Shown here: positions 6,568 to 15,989 of the stretch, piece by piece
How the letters are laid out: the number at the start of each line of letters is the position of its first letter
Position numbering within the stretch: the stretch's first letter is position 1
Assembly (NCBI GenBank): GCA_900546355.1
Contig: URCM01000069.1
Span: 1 to 17,468, forward strand
Source of the DNA: an uncultured Bacteroides sp.
GTDB taxonomy: Bacteria; Bacteroidota; Bacteroidia; Bacteroidales; Bacteroidaceae
DNA length: 17,468 nucleotides
Reading direction: 5' to 3'
Notes under the pieces: generated by a model
Database searches by the model: none
What the model saw: only the letters and a program-made list of their open reading frames with translations
Told to the model about the DNA's origin: nothing
Program-made: the position numbers and the translations under genes

Positions 6568-7826
6568 TTAACCAGCACCTTGTCGATGCGTGCGCCGTCC
6601 ATGTCCACTATCTCGAACGTGAATCCGTTCCATTGCAAGGTTTCCCCGCTGGTGGGAATGTGCTGCAATTGCTGGAGAATCAAGCCACTCAGCGTATGGT
6701 ATTCGGAGTTCTCAAACAGGTCTTGACGGTTGAAATAGCACAAGAAGTCGTAGAGCGCGCATTGCCCGTCTACCAGCCAGCCGTCGCCCGATACCCGCTT
6801 GATGATGTCAGGTTCCTCGCCCGGCGCATCCATGGTGCCTACCAATCCCTCCAAGATGTCTCTCAAGGTGATAACCCCCATACAGATACCGAACTCGTCA
6901 CACACCAGCGCACGGCTGATTTTGCGCGCCTTCATCTGCTCCAGTGCCTTGTATACGTTCATGCTCTCGTGGAAGAATACCGCTTCGTGAATCAATGAAG
7001 TCAGTTTGAAGTCAGGCTCGTACAGATGAAGCACCAAATCCTTCAGGTTCACAATGCCCTTCACGTGGTCCAGGTCACCTTCAGCTATCGGGTAAAACTC
7101 GTACAGCTTCTCGCTCAGCACCTTCTTCACATCGTCTGCACCCATATCCGTGTCCAGCCATACGATGTCGCTCTTGTGCGTCATAATCGAACTGACTTTC
7201 AGGTCGCCCAACAGGAATACCCGTTGCATGATGTCCTGCTCTACCGGCTGCACTTCGCCGTCCTCGGTACCTTCCTGGATAATCGATTTGATTTCCTCCT
7301 CGGTCACTTTGTTATCCGATTCCTTGATGCCCAACAAATTGAATATCCCTTCCGTACTCTTCGAAAGCAACCATACGAAAGGCAATGCCAGCACCGAAAG
7401 GAAACGCATGGGACGCGAAACGGTTTTCGCCGCCTTTTCCGCAATGCTTAAACCGATGCGTTTAGGCACCAGTTCGCCGAAAATAATGGTCAGGTAAGTC
7501 ACAAAAAACACAATGATTCCTTGCGCCAACGTAGCGGCATACGATGCATGCACTCCCCACGAAACCAAGACATACGCAAAGTCGCTGGCGATTTTATTTC
7601 CCGAATAGATACCGGTCAGGATTCCGATTAATGTGATTCCGATTTGTACGGTCGAAAGGAAACGGTCGGGGTCGTTCGCCAGTTTCAGAGCCACACCTGC
7701 CGCTTTGCTTCCTTTCTTCGCATCGGTAGAAAGCCGAGTTTTTCGGGCTGATATTAATGCCACCTCGGACATGGAGAAAATACCGTTAAGTACTATCAAC
7801 CCGATAATTATAAAGATCTCGTCCAT
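6552..7826 (-). CDS. CNNM/CorC-type (hemolysin family) membrane protein with CBS pair
   Basis: These proteins are thought to act in Mg2+/Co2+ or other cation efflux or homeostasis at the inner membrane; the old name hemolysin is historical. I start it at 7826 (MDEIFIIIGLIVLNG), 424 residues, since 23 upstream in-frame codons cover the promoter. The DUF21/CNNM region is 1-170 with membrane spans near 3-20, 57-75, 99-118 and 141-158 and the signature FSMSEVALISARKTRL (17-32) plus FGELVPKRIGLS (116-127). Two CBS domains follow (about 205-268 and 277-332), then a CorC/HlyC domain (about 345-420) with DGWLVDG. Its last codons coincide with an intergenic repeat (KTIDN). It diverges from xusA and precedes the His/Cys-rich gene by about 80 bases. 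Confidence 0.9.
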   Translation of the reverse strand: MDEIFIIIGLIVLNGIFSMSEVALISARKTRLSTDAKKGSKAAGVALKLANDPDRFLSTVQIGITLIGILTGIYSGNKIASDFAYVLVSWGVHASYAATLAQGIIVFFVTYLTIIFGELVPKRIGLSIAEKAAKTVSRPMRFLSVLALPFVWLLSKSTEGIFNLLGIKESDNKVTEEEIKSIIQEGTEDGEVQPVEQDIMQRVFLLGDLKVSSIMTHKSDIVWLDTDMGADDVKKVLSEKLYEFYPIAEGDLDHVKGIVNLKDLVLHLYEPDFKLTSLIHEAVFFHESMNVYKALEQMKARKISRALVCDEFGICMGVITLRDILEGLVGTMDAPGEEPDIIKRVSGDGWLVDGQCALYDFLCYFNRQDLFENSEYHTLSGLILQQLQHIPTSGETLQWNGFTFEIVDMDGARIDKVLVKTIDN

Positions 7827-7853
7827 AAAAAATATAAAAGTGTTTTCGGTCGG

Positions 7854-7885
7854 CAAATATAGTGGAATGTTCAATGAAAGTGAAA
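7854..7885 (-). promoter_or_regulatory. Putative promoter of the CNNM/CorC gene
   Basis: On the minus strand TATATTTG (7854-7861) matches the Bacteroides -7 box TAnnTTTG, and TTTC (7882-7885) stands 20 bases upstream at the -33 position (3 of 4 bases of TTTG). The -7 box is 27 bases from the chosen start codon, which supports the start at 7826. Confidence 0.5.
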
Positions 7886-7930
7886 GAGAATGCAAAGTAT
7901 TAAATAGTTTTAACGAAAGTGCTTTGCGTC

Positions 7931-7948
7931 ATCCCTAAAAATAGGTAT
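7931..7948. promoter_or_regulatory. Putative operator, distal copy (ATCCCTA-N4-TAGGTAT)
   Basis: Arms ATCCCTA (7931-7937) and TAGGTAT (7942-7948) flank four A bases. They complement each other with one mismatch and match the proximal palindrome at 7974-7993. The centre-to-centre distance between copies is 44 bp, about four helical turns. It lies about 46 bp upstream of the CNNM promoter's -33 box, so it could act on either gene. Confidence 0.5.
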
Positions 7949-7973
7949 CCAGCAAGGCAAAATACTGTCTTCG

Positions 7974-7993
7974 AATACCTACTTTTAGGTATT
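7974..7993. promoter_or_regulatory. Putative operator, proximal copy at the xusA promoter
   Basis: AATACCTA (7974-7981) and TAGGTATT (7986-7993) are perfect 8-bp inverted arms around CTTT. The right arm overlaps the -33 element of the xusA promoter, with the centre near -44 relative to the predicted transcript start. This is a typical site for a regulator of iron or siderophore uptake genes. The regulator is unknown. Confidence 0.55.
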
Positions 7994-8022
7994 GTGGTGC
8001 AGAAGATAAGCGTGTATCTTTG
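7991..8022 (+). promoter_or_regulatory. Bacteroides-type promoter of xusABC
   Basis: ATTG (7991-7994, 3 of 4 of the -33 TTTG) and TATCTTTG (8015-8022, full -7 match) are separated by 20 bases, the usual Bacteroides spacing. The leader to the xusA ATG would be about 35 nt. Confidence 0.65.
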
Positions 8023-8062
8023 CGGCGCAATTAAGAATCAGTATAAATAACGAAGACGGAAA

Positions 8063-10456
8063 ATGACAAAACACGGCCTCTTTACATTACTTTGTGCGAT
8101 GTGTTCTCTCTGTGTTTCAGCACAAAAACGAACGGTGTTGTCGGGAAAAATCATCTCGGCGGAAGATAAGAACATCATCGACTTCGCCACGGTATACTTG
8201 AAAGGTACCGCTTACGGATGTACCACCGACGAACGGGGGATTTATCACCTGAAAGCTCCTGTAGGGACTTATACACTGGTAGTGTCTGCTATCGGATACG
8301 AGACATTCGAAGAACCAATTACGCTACAAGGCGAAAGACAAATGCGGCATACTATCGCACTAAAAACCGCCACACACCAGCTGGATGAGGTGGAAATAGT
8401 GTCGAGCGGAGTAAGCCGTGTCAAGAAATCGGCATTTAATGCCGTGGCACTGGATACGCGTGAACTTCATAATTCAACCAAAAGCCTGAGTGAAGCCCTG
8501 ATGCAACTTCCAGGATTGAAGTTGCGCGAGTCGGGTGGGGTAGGTTCGGATATGCAGCTGATGCTTGACGGCTTTTCGGGCAAGCACGTGAAAATCTTTA
8601 TCGACGGAGTACCGCAAGAAGGAGCGGGTACGGCCTTTGACATCAATAATATCCCCGTGAACTTTGCCGAGCGCATCGAAGTATATAAAGGTGTAGTTCC
8701 CGTAGGGTTCGGCACGGATGCTTTGGGAGGAGTCATCAACATTGTGACCAACAAGCATCGCCGTGAATGGCACCTGGACGCTTCGTATTCCTACGGTTCG
8801 TTCAATACGCATAAGTCGTATGTTAACTTCGGGCAGACTTTCCGGAACGGGCTGACGTATGAGATAAACGCTTTCCAAAATTTCTCGGACAATGATTATT
8901 ACATTGATAACTATATCACCGAGTTCGGCGAGGATGGTGTTACCGAAAATACCGACCGCAACAAGATATACCATGTGAAGCGGTTCAACGATCAGTTCCA
9001 TAACGAAGCGGTTATCGGGAAAATCGGTTTTGTGGACAAGCCGTGGGCAGACCGCCTGATGTTGGGTTTCAACTATTCGCATTTCTATAAGGAAATACAG
9101 ACCGGCGTGTACCAATATGTGGTTTTCGGCGAGAAGCACCGCAAGGGACATTCATTTGTTCCTTCATTGGAGTATAGCAAACGCAATCTGTTCACCAAAG
9201 GGCTGGACGTGATGTTGACCGCTAATTATAACCATAATCTTACAATGAACATCGATACGGCATCGTATAAATACAATTGGCTGGGCGACCGGAAGTATAC
9301 CGGGAGCAAGGGCGAGCAATCGTATCAGGACAACGAATCGAAGAACATGAACTGGAACGCCACATTTACGGCCAATTACCGTATCGGGTCTGCCCATTCG
9401 TTTGCCTTGAACCACGTGGTAAGTGCCTTCAAACGTACTACCCGCTCGAAAGTAGACGGAAGTTCAAAGATTTCGGATTTCAGTATTCCCAAAATCACCC
9501 GTAAGAATATCACCGGACTATCTTACCGCCTGATGCCTACCGAACGATGGAACCTTTCAGCATTCGGGAAATACTATCACCAATACAACCAGGGGCCGGT
9601 GTCGCAAAGCGAAGATGGGGTAGGAAACTACGTGGACATGACGCGCAAAACCAGTTCGTTCGGTTATGGGGCCGCGGGCACTTATTTCATCCTCGAAGGG
9701 CTTCAGGCGAAACTTTCGTATGAAAAAGCCTATCGCCTGCCTACCACCGACGAACTTTTCGGAGACGAGGACCTAGAAGCGGGCAAAACCGACCTGCGCC
9801 CTGAAAAGAGCGACAATGTGAACTTCAACCTGAGCTATAACCGCCAGATAGGCAAGCACGCGCTTTATGTAGAAGGAACACTAATCTACCGCGACACGAA
9901 AGACTATATCAAGCGCGGGCTGGATGCCATCGGAGGCATGAGCTACGGTATCTATGAAAACCACGGACGGGTGAAGACAAAAGGGTTCAACGTGTCGGCA
10001 CGCTATTCGTATTCGAAATGGTTTTCGCTGGGAGGTACCTTTAATAATATAAACGTGCGCGATGAAGAGCGTTTCCGTGCGGGAAACACCCAACAGGAGA
10101 GCACAACCTACGGGCAACGCATTCCGAACCAGCCCTATACCTTTGCCAATTTCGATGCTACCTTCACTTGGCACGACCTTTTTGCAGAAGGAAATGTACT
10201 GACCTTCACCTACGACGGATACTATCAGCATGAGTTTTCTCTATACTGGGAACACTTGGGCGACCCGCGTTCGAAAAGCCGTGTTCCCGAACAGCTTTCG
10301 CATAACCTGAGCCTCGGATATTCAATAAAGAACGGACGGTATAACATCTCATTCGAATGCCGCAACTTTACAAACGAAAAGCTGTACGACAACTTCAGCC
10401 TTCAGAAAGCCGGACGTGCCTTTTATGGCAAATTCCGGGTATATTTTGGGAGCTGA
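8063..10456 (+). CDS. xusA: TonB-dependent outer-membrane receptor, XusA-like (xenosiderophore uptake)
   Basis: This is an outer-membrane, TonB-energised receptor probably importing ferric siderophores made by other bacteria. The 797-residue protein has a signal peptide (1-20, ending CVSA), a carboxypeptidase-like regulatory domain (about 25-105; GKIISAEDKNIIDFATVYLKG and DERGIYHLKAP), and a plug (about 110-230) with TKSLSEALMQLPGLKLRESG, VKIFIDGVPQEG and GFGTDALGGVINIVTN. A 22-strand-type barrel follows to the C-terminus (RAFYGKFRVYFGS). Its LRPEKSDNVNFNLSY and AYRLPTTDELFGDEDLEAGK motifs are typical of siderophore and heme receptors. It is followed by a DUF4374 lipoprotein and a PepSY protein, the order of xusABC in B. 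thetaiotaomicron. The receptor call is firm; the xusA name rests on the gene trio. Confidence 0.85.
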   Translation: MTKHGLFTLLCAMCSLCVSAQKRTVLSGKIISAEDKNIIDFATVYLKGTAYGCTTDERGIYHLKAPVGTYTLVVSAIGYETFEEPITLQGERQMRHTIALKTATHQLDEVEIVSSGVSRVKKSAFNAVALDTRELHNSTKSLSEALMQLPGLKLRESGGVGSDMQLMLDGFSGKHVKIFIDGVPQEGAGTAFDINNIPVNFAERIEVYKGVVPVGFGTDALGGVINIVTNKHRREWHLDASYSYGSFNTHKSYVNFGQTFRNGLTYEINAFQNFSDNDYYIDNYITEFGEDGVTENTDRNKIYHVKRFNDQFHNEAVIGKIGFVDKPWADRLMLGFNYSHFYKEIQTGVYQYVVFGEKHRKGHSFVPSLEYSKRNLFTKGLDVMLTANYNHNLTMNIDTASYKYNWLGDRKYTGSKGEQSYQDNESKNMNWNATFTANYRIGSAHSFALNHVVSAFKRTTRSKVDGSSKISDFSIPKITRKNITGLSYRLMPTERWNLSAFGKYYHQYNQGPVSQSEDGVGNYVDMTRKTSSFGYGAAGTYFILEGLQAKLSYEKAYRLPTTDELFGDEDLEAGKTDLRPEKSDNVNFNLSYNRQIGKHALYVEGTLIYRDTKDYIKRGLDAIGGMSYGIYENHGRVKTKGFNVSARYSYSKWFSLGGTFNNINVRDEERFRAGNTQQESTTYGQRIPNQPYTFANFDATFTWHDLFAEGNVLTFTYDGYYQHEFSLYWEHLGDPRSKSRVPEQLSHNLSLGYSIKNGRYNISFECRNFTNEKLYDNFSLQKAGRAFYGKFRVYFGS

Positions 10457-10487
10457 AAATAAAGACTAAAACACAATATATTATTAA

Positions 10488-11960
<1,473 letters not shown>

Positions 11961-11966
11961 TCATCT

Positions 11967-12012
11967 TTCACCACAGATTACACAGATGGAATGATGTGTA
12001 TTCTGTGGTGAA
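11967..12012. repeat. Diverged CCACAGATTACACAGA-type inverted repeat
   Basis: TTCACCACAGATTACACA (11967-11984) pairs with TGTGTATTCTGTGGTGAA (11995-12012) at 17 of 18 positions around a 10-nt loop. It occupies the 69-base gap between xusB and xusC. The arms share CACCACAGATTACACAGAT with the element at 4751-4769, so both belong to one dispersed family. Confidence 0.8.
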
Positions 12013-12029
12013 TTAAAACATATACGCAA

Positions 12030-12962
12030 ATGAAGAAATTATTCCGGAACATCCACCTTTGGCTTTCACTTCCTCTGGGTATCCTCATCAGCATCATCTG
12101 CTTGTCGGGAGCCGCTTTGGTATTTGAACGGGACATTACACAAGCCCTTCAACATAAGCTTTATCACGTCACTCCTCCTGCCAAAGATGTCAAAGCCCTT
12201 CCGCCAGCCGACCTGATAGAAAATATCCGGAAACAAGTTTCAGACTCATTACATCTTACCGCACTCCAGCTTTCACACAATCCCGAAGAAGCGGCGTTCG
12301 CTTCTTTTCACGAGACTGGAAAGAAACGGCTCAGTATTAATCCATACACCGGCGAGACATTAGGCTGGACAAAGTCGTATCCTTTTTTCCAGACCATGCG
12401 CAAGCTACACCGTTGGCTCATGGACCCTCCGGCATCGAAAGGCGAAAAGTCAGTAGGAAAGGTTATCGTAGGTGTTACCACCTTACTCATGATATTCATC
12501 TTGATAAGTGGGTTGGTCATTTGGATACCCCGCACCCGAAAAGCATTGAAGAACCGCCTGGGCGTGTCATGCACCAAAGGCTGGCGCAGGTTCTGGTATG
12601 ATACTCATGTCGCTCTTGGCTTCTATGCTACGCTCTTTTTATTGGTAATGGCACTTACGGGGCTGACTTGGTCGTTCGGCTGGTATCGTACGGCGGCTTA
12701 TTCACTTTTCGGTGAAAATCCGTCCGCTTCGGTACACCGTGTGGATAAAGGTAAGGAAAAAACGCGTAAAGATGAAGTGAAAATCACGTGGAAAGATGCC
12801 CAGGTATCTGCACCTCAAAGCATGAAAGGCTGGTTTTACGCTTTCCATACCGGAAGTTGGGGAGGCACTCTTACCCAAATCTTATATTTTCTTGCCGCTC
12901 TCATCGGAGGAGCTTTGCCTTTGAGCGGATATTACTTGTGGTGGAAGCGGAAATTTCATTAA
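12030..12962 (+). CDS. xusC: PepSY-associated TM protein, XusC-like
   Basis: This is an inner-membrane PepSY-TM protein; XusC homologues support siderophore-iron use, and related proteins are suspected ferric-siderophore or heme reductases. The 310 residues carry membrane spans at about 11-31 (LWLSLPLGILISIICLSGAALVF), 146-166, 194-216 (TGLTWSFGWY) and 283-303 (LIGGALPLSGYYLWW), with a large periplasmic PepSY-like loop between the first two (SINPYTGETLGW). Histidines near spans (H9, H127 in MRKLHRWL, H193, H273) could be haem ligands, as in related proteins. It is shorter than many PepSY-TM proteins but looks complete. The start ATG follows an inverted repeat, 69 bases after xusB. Confidence 0.8.
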   Translation: MKKLFRNIHLWLSLPLGILISIICLSGAALVFERDITQALQHKLYHVTPPAKDVKALPPADLIENIRKQVSDSLHLTALQLSHNPEEAAFASFHETGKKRLSINPYTGETLGWTKSYPFFQTMRKLHRWLMDPPASKGEKSVGKVIVGVTTLLMIFILISGLVIWIPRTRKALKNRLGVSCTKGWRRFWYDTHVALGFYATLFLLVMALTGLTWSFGWYRTAAYSLFGENPSASVHRVDKGKEKTRKDEVKITWKDAQVSAPQSMKGWFYAFHTGSWGGTLTQILYFLAALIGGALPLSGYYLWWKRKFH

Positions 12963-12969
12963 AAAATCG

Positions 12970-12977
12970 TATCTTTG
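12970..12977 (+). promoter_or_regulatory. Bacteroides -7 promoter box for aroA
   Basis: TATCTTTG is a full TAnnTTTG match, 8 bases after the xusC stop and 23 bases before the aroA ATG. I see no good -33 TTTG at 19-21 bases upstream. It suggests that aroA is transcribed separately from the xus genes. Confidence 0.5.
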
Positions 12978-13000
12978 CGCCCGAAGCTAAATGAAACAAC

Positions 13001-14239
13001 ATGAAACGGATAGTCATAACTCCTCCAAGCAAGGTTCGGGCCGACATCACATTGCCTTCCTCGAAAAGCATCTGCAACCGTGCCCTGGTCATCAACGCGC
13101 TGGCAGGAGGAAAAACACGGATAGAGAATCTCTCCGATTGCGATGATACACGAGTGATGGTTCGTGCCCTGAGCGAAATGCCCGACACTATAGATATCGG
13201 TGCGGCGGGTACGGCGATGCGTTTTCTTACCGCTTACCTCTCGGTGAACGAAGGTACGCGCACCCTGACCGGTACTGAACGTATGCTCCAACGTCCTATC
13301 GGTATCCTGGCCGAAGCCTTGCGCACGATGGGTGCCGATGTGGAATATATCGGGAGGGAGGGATATCCGCCCCTGCGTATTACGGGACACACGCTCACGA
13401 ACGGTGAAATAAGCCTTCCGGGCAACGTCAGCTCGCAATACATATCAGCCCTGCTTATGATAGGGCCTGCCCTGAAAAACGGTTTGAAACTAACCCTGAC
13501 GGGTGACATCGTATCGCATCCTTACATCGACCTGACTTTGCAACTGATGCGGGCCTTCGGGGCAAAAGCGGGATGGACAAGTGAAAATCAGCTTACGGTA
13601 GAACCTCATCCCTACGAAGCGCCCTCATCGTATGATGTGGAAAGCGATTGGAGTGCGGCTTCGTACTGGTATGAAATCTGCGCACTCATGCCCGAAGCCG
13701 AAATCGAACTTCCACGTTTGTATCGGGAAAGCCCGCAAGGCGACTCGAAAGCGGCACATCTTTTTGCCTCCTTAGGCGTGGAAACGCGATACGAAGCAGG
13801 CAGAGCCATTCTCCGCAAGTGCGGAACTCCCGTATCGCGAATGGAATATGATTTTATCGATCAGCCCGACCTGGCGCAGACTTTTGTGGTGACTTGTGCG
13901 TTTTTAGGCATTCCTTTCCGCTTCGACGGGCTTCAAAGTCTGAAGATAAAGGAAACCGACCGTATGGCGGCACTGATAACGGAAATGAGAAAACTGGGTT
14001 ATGTACTTACGGAAACCGACGGTCGCATTCTTTCGTGGGACGGGACACGATGCGCCCCCGACCCTCATCCTTGCATTGATACGTACGAAGACCATCGCAT
14101 GGCACTGGCGTTTGCTCCCGCATGCATTCCGTTGGGAGAATTGCCGGTCAATAATCCACACGTGGTGAGCAAGTCGTATCCCCATTACTGGGATGACTTG
14201 TGCCAGGCTGGATTTGGCATCAGAGAGGAGGAAGCCTGA
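13001..14239 (+). CDS. aroA: 3-phosphoshikimate 1-carboxyvinyltransferase (EPSP synthase)
   Basis: It joins phosphoenolpyruvate to shikimate-3-phosphate, the sixth step of the shikimate pathway to aromatic amino acids, in the cytosol. The 412 residues contain the substrate-binding motif SSKSICNR (20-27), GAAGTAMR (67-74), SSQYISALL (144-152), the DQPDLAQT loop (287-294), KETDRM (317-322) and EDHRMA (363-368). These are the expected phosphate, PEP and catalytic residues. The Asn of the usual NAGTAMRP loop is Ala and the Pro after Arg is Phe (F75), a shift probably normal for the Bacteroidetes form. The start is the ATG 31 bases past a -7 promoter box; another ATG at 12991 is out of frame. The next gene begins two bases after its stop. 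Confidence 0.96.
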   Translation: MKRIVITPPSKVRADITLPSSKSICNRALVINALAGGKTRIENLSDCDDTRVMVRALSEMPDTIDIGAAGTAMRFLTAYLSVNEGTRTLTGTERMLQRPIGILAEALRTMGADVEYIGREGYPPLRITGHTLTNGEISLPGNVSSQYISALLMIGPALKNGLKLTLTGDIVSHPYIDLTLQLMRAFGAKAGWTSENQLTVEPHPYEAPSSYDVESDWSAASYWYEICALMPEAEIELPRLYRESPQGDSKAAHLFASLGVETRYEAGRAILRKCGTPVSRMEYDFIDQPDLAQTFVVTCAFLGIPFRFDGLQSLKIKETDRMAALITEMRKLGYVLTETDGRILSWDGTRCAPDPHPCIDTYEDHRMALAFAPACIPLGELPVNNPHVVSKSYPHYWDDLCQAGFGIREEEA

Positions 14240-14241
14240 GG

Positions 14242-14676
14242 ATGGGAATACTTTTTGTATTATTGGTATGCGCGGTTTTGTTCGGCTTGGCGGCAGGATA
14301 TGTGTACAACCGGAATATCCGGAGGAAAATCGAGCGGGGCGAATTAAAAGAAGCACCACCTGTGGTCACGGTAGACGGGGAGTGCTGCGGTCAACATGCC
14401 GTATGCGAGAAAGAAAGTCTTTTGGCTGCCGTAAGCAAGCAGATAGAGTATTACGACGATGAAGAACTGGACCGCTTCAAGGGACATCCCTCGGATACTT
14501 ATGTGAGCGAAGAGATAGACGAATTTCGCGACATCCTTTACTCGATGCAGGAAACCGATGTAGCGGGGTGGGTGAGAAGCCTCCAGCTTCGGGGGGTGAA
14601 TCTTCCTGATGAAATGAAAGACGAAGTGTTCCTTATTGTAGGGGAAAGAAGAAACCTTGGGGTGAATGGCGTTTGA
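14242..14676 (+). CDS. Single-span membrane protein with CCxxHxxC motif, unknown function
   Basis: I do not recognise a function; similar Bacteroidetes proteins are usually listed as hypothetical. The start at 14242 (MGILFVLLVC) gives 144 residues and places a GAGGAGG-like ribosome site just upstream; a longer frame would overlap aroA heavily. Residues 3-22 form one membrane span followed by a basic stretch (NRNIRRKIERG), so the rest should lie in the cytosol. Residues 48-55 read CCGQHAVC, a possible metal-binding motif, followed by EKESLLAAVSKQIEYYDDEELDRFKG and a highly acidic region (82-130). It begins two bases after the aroA stop and ends 29 bases before the metal-permease gene, so the three are probably co-transcribed. 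Confidence 0.8.
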   Translation: MGILFVLLVCAVLFGLAAGYVYNRNIRRKIERGELKEAPPVVTVDGECCGQHAVCEKESLLAAVSKQIEYYDDEELDRFKGHPSDTYVSEEIDEFRDILYSMQETDVAGWVRSLQLRGVNLPDEMKDEVFLIVGERRNLGVNGV

Positions 14677-14705
14677 TTATAAATTCTTCATTATTAACGG
14701 ATAAA

Positions 14706-15536
14706 ATGAGTCTGTTGCAATATACTTTTTTTCAGCATGCTTTATTGGGGAGCCTTTTCGCGAGCATCGCTTGCGGGATAATCGGTACTTATATCGTGAC
14801 CCGCCGGCTGGTATTCATCAGCGGAGGCATTACGCATGCCTCGTTCGGAGGCATCGGCATCGGGCTTTATACGGGGATATCGCCTGTGTTGGGAGCCGCC
14901 GTTTTCTCGGTGCTTTCGGCTTTCGGTGTAGAGTGGCTCAGCAAGCGGAGCGATATGCGCGAAGATTCCGCCATCGCTGTGTTCTGGACCTTCGGGATGG
15001 CGGTGGGCATTATCTTCAGCTTTCTGGCTCCAGGATTCACACCCGACCTTTCTTCGTTCCTTTTCGGGAACATACTGACCATTACGCGGGGCGATATCCT
15101 TTTGTTGGGCGGGCTGAGCGTGGCACTCATCTTATTCTTTTCCCTCTTCCTGCGTCCCATCACCGCCATTGCGTTCGATCCCGAGTTTGCCCGTTCGCAA
15201 CGGATGCCTGTGGGCTTCTTCGAGTATACGTTGATGATGTTCATCGCCCTGACCATCGTGGCTTGCTTGCGCATGGTGGGCATCGTGCTCGTTATCTCTC
15301 TCCTCACTCTTCCGCAGATGACCGCCAATCTTTTCACGTTCCGTTTCAAGCGCATCATCTGGCTATCGGTAGGTATCGGCTATCTGAGTTGTTTAGGGGG
15401 GCTGGTTCTCTCTTACCTGTACCAGATACCTTCGGGCGCTTCTATCATTTTCGTATCTATTTTGCTTTATGTGCTCGCAAAGTTGGGGCGTATGTGGTAT
15501 AAAAAAGAAAAAAATTCATACCTTTGCGGAAGGTAA
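14706..15536 (+). CDS. Metal (Zn/Mn/Fe) ABC transporter permease, ZnuB family
   Basis: It is an integral-membrane permease of the ABC-3 family, which imports Zn2+, Mn2+ or Fe2+. I start at the ATG at 14706 (MSLLQYTFFQHALLGS), 276 residues; an upstream TTG at 14673 overlaps the previous gene. About eight membrane spans are visible, with signatures FISGGITHASFGGIGIGLY near 41-59 and the conserved cytoplasmic region AIAFDPEFARSQRMPVGFFEY. Family members normally have an ATPase and a binding protein beside them; neither is in this window, so partners must be elsewhere. The last codons overlap the tsaE promoter. The metal is not readable from sequence. Confidence 0.9.
   Translation: MSLLQYTFFQHALLGSLFASIACGIIGTYIVTRRLVFISGGITHASFGGIGIGLYTGISPVLGAAVFSVLSAFGVEWLSKRSDMREDSAIAVFWTFGMAVGIIFSFLAPGFTPDLSSFLFGNILTITRGDILLLGGLSVALILFFSLFLRPITAIAFDPEFARSQRMPVGFFEYTLMMFIALTIVACLRMVGIVLVISLLTLPQMTANLFTFRFKRIIWLSVGIGYLSCLGGLVLSYLYQIPSGASIIFVSILLYVLAKLGRMWYKKEKNSYLCGR
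15519..15526 (+). promoter_or_regulatory. Bacteroides -7 promoter box for tsaE
   Basis: TACCTTTG matches TAnnTTTG and lies 28 bases before the tsaE ATG, inside the final codons of the metal permease. No clear -33 box is seen at the right spacing. Confidence 0.45.
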
Positions 15537-15554
15537 CAATAAACAAAAAGCAAT

Positions 15555-15980
15555 ATGAATATAAACATCACGAACCTCGACTATATCCATGAAGCGGCTA
15601 AAACTTTTATCAACGCCATGGGTGACAATACCGTATTTGCCTTTTATGGCAAGATGGGCGCGGGGAAAACCACTTTCATCAAAGCGGTATGCGAAGAATT
15701 GGGCGTGACCGATGTCATCAACTCGCCTACATTCGCCATTGTGAACGAATACCGCTCGGATACTACAGGCGAGCTGATTTATCATTTCGACTTCTACCGC
15801 ATCAAGAAGATAGAAGAAGTGTACGACATGGGTTACGAAGACTATTTCTATAGCGGTGCCTTGTGTTTCATCGAATGGCCCGAACTGATAGAAGACTTGC
15901 TTCCGGGCGATGCCGTGCGGGTCACTATTGAAGAACAGGCGGACGGAAGCCGTACGCTTGGTTTCGATGGAGAGGCATAA
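15555..15980 (+). CDS. tsaE: tRNA t6A biosynthesis ATPase TsaE
   Basis: TsaE is the P-loop ATPase that partners TsaD and TsaB in making N6-threonylcarbamoyladenosine at position 37 of ANN-decoding tRNAs. The 141-residue protein is of normal size and has Walker A GKMGAGKT (32-39), SPTF (57-60), HFDFYR (77-82) and IEWPE (106-110), all standard TsaE motifs. The ATG follows a -7 box by 28 bases. It is followed after 9 bases by the Imm17-like gene, so the two are likely co-transcribed. Confidence 0.95.
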   Translation: MNINITNLDYIHEAAKTFINAMGDNTVFAFYGKMGAGKTTFIKAVCEELGVTDVINSPTFAIVNEYRSDTTGELIYHFDFYRIKKIEEVYDMGYEDYFYSGALCFIEWPELIEDLLPGDAVRVTIEEQADGSRTLGFDGEA

Positions 15981-15989
15981 TCGCTTGCC

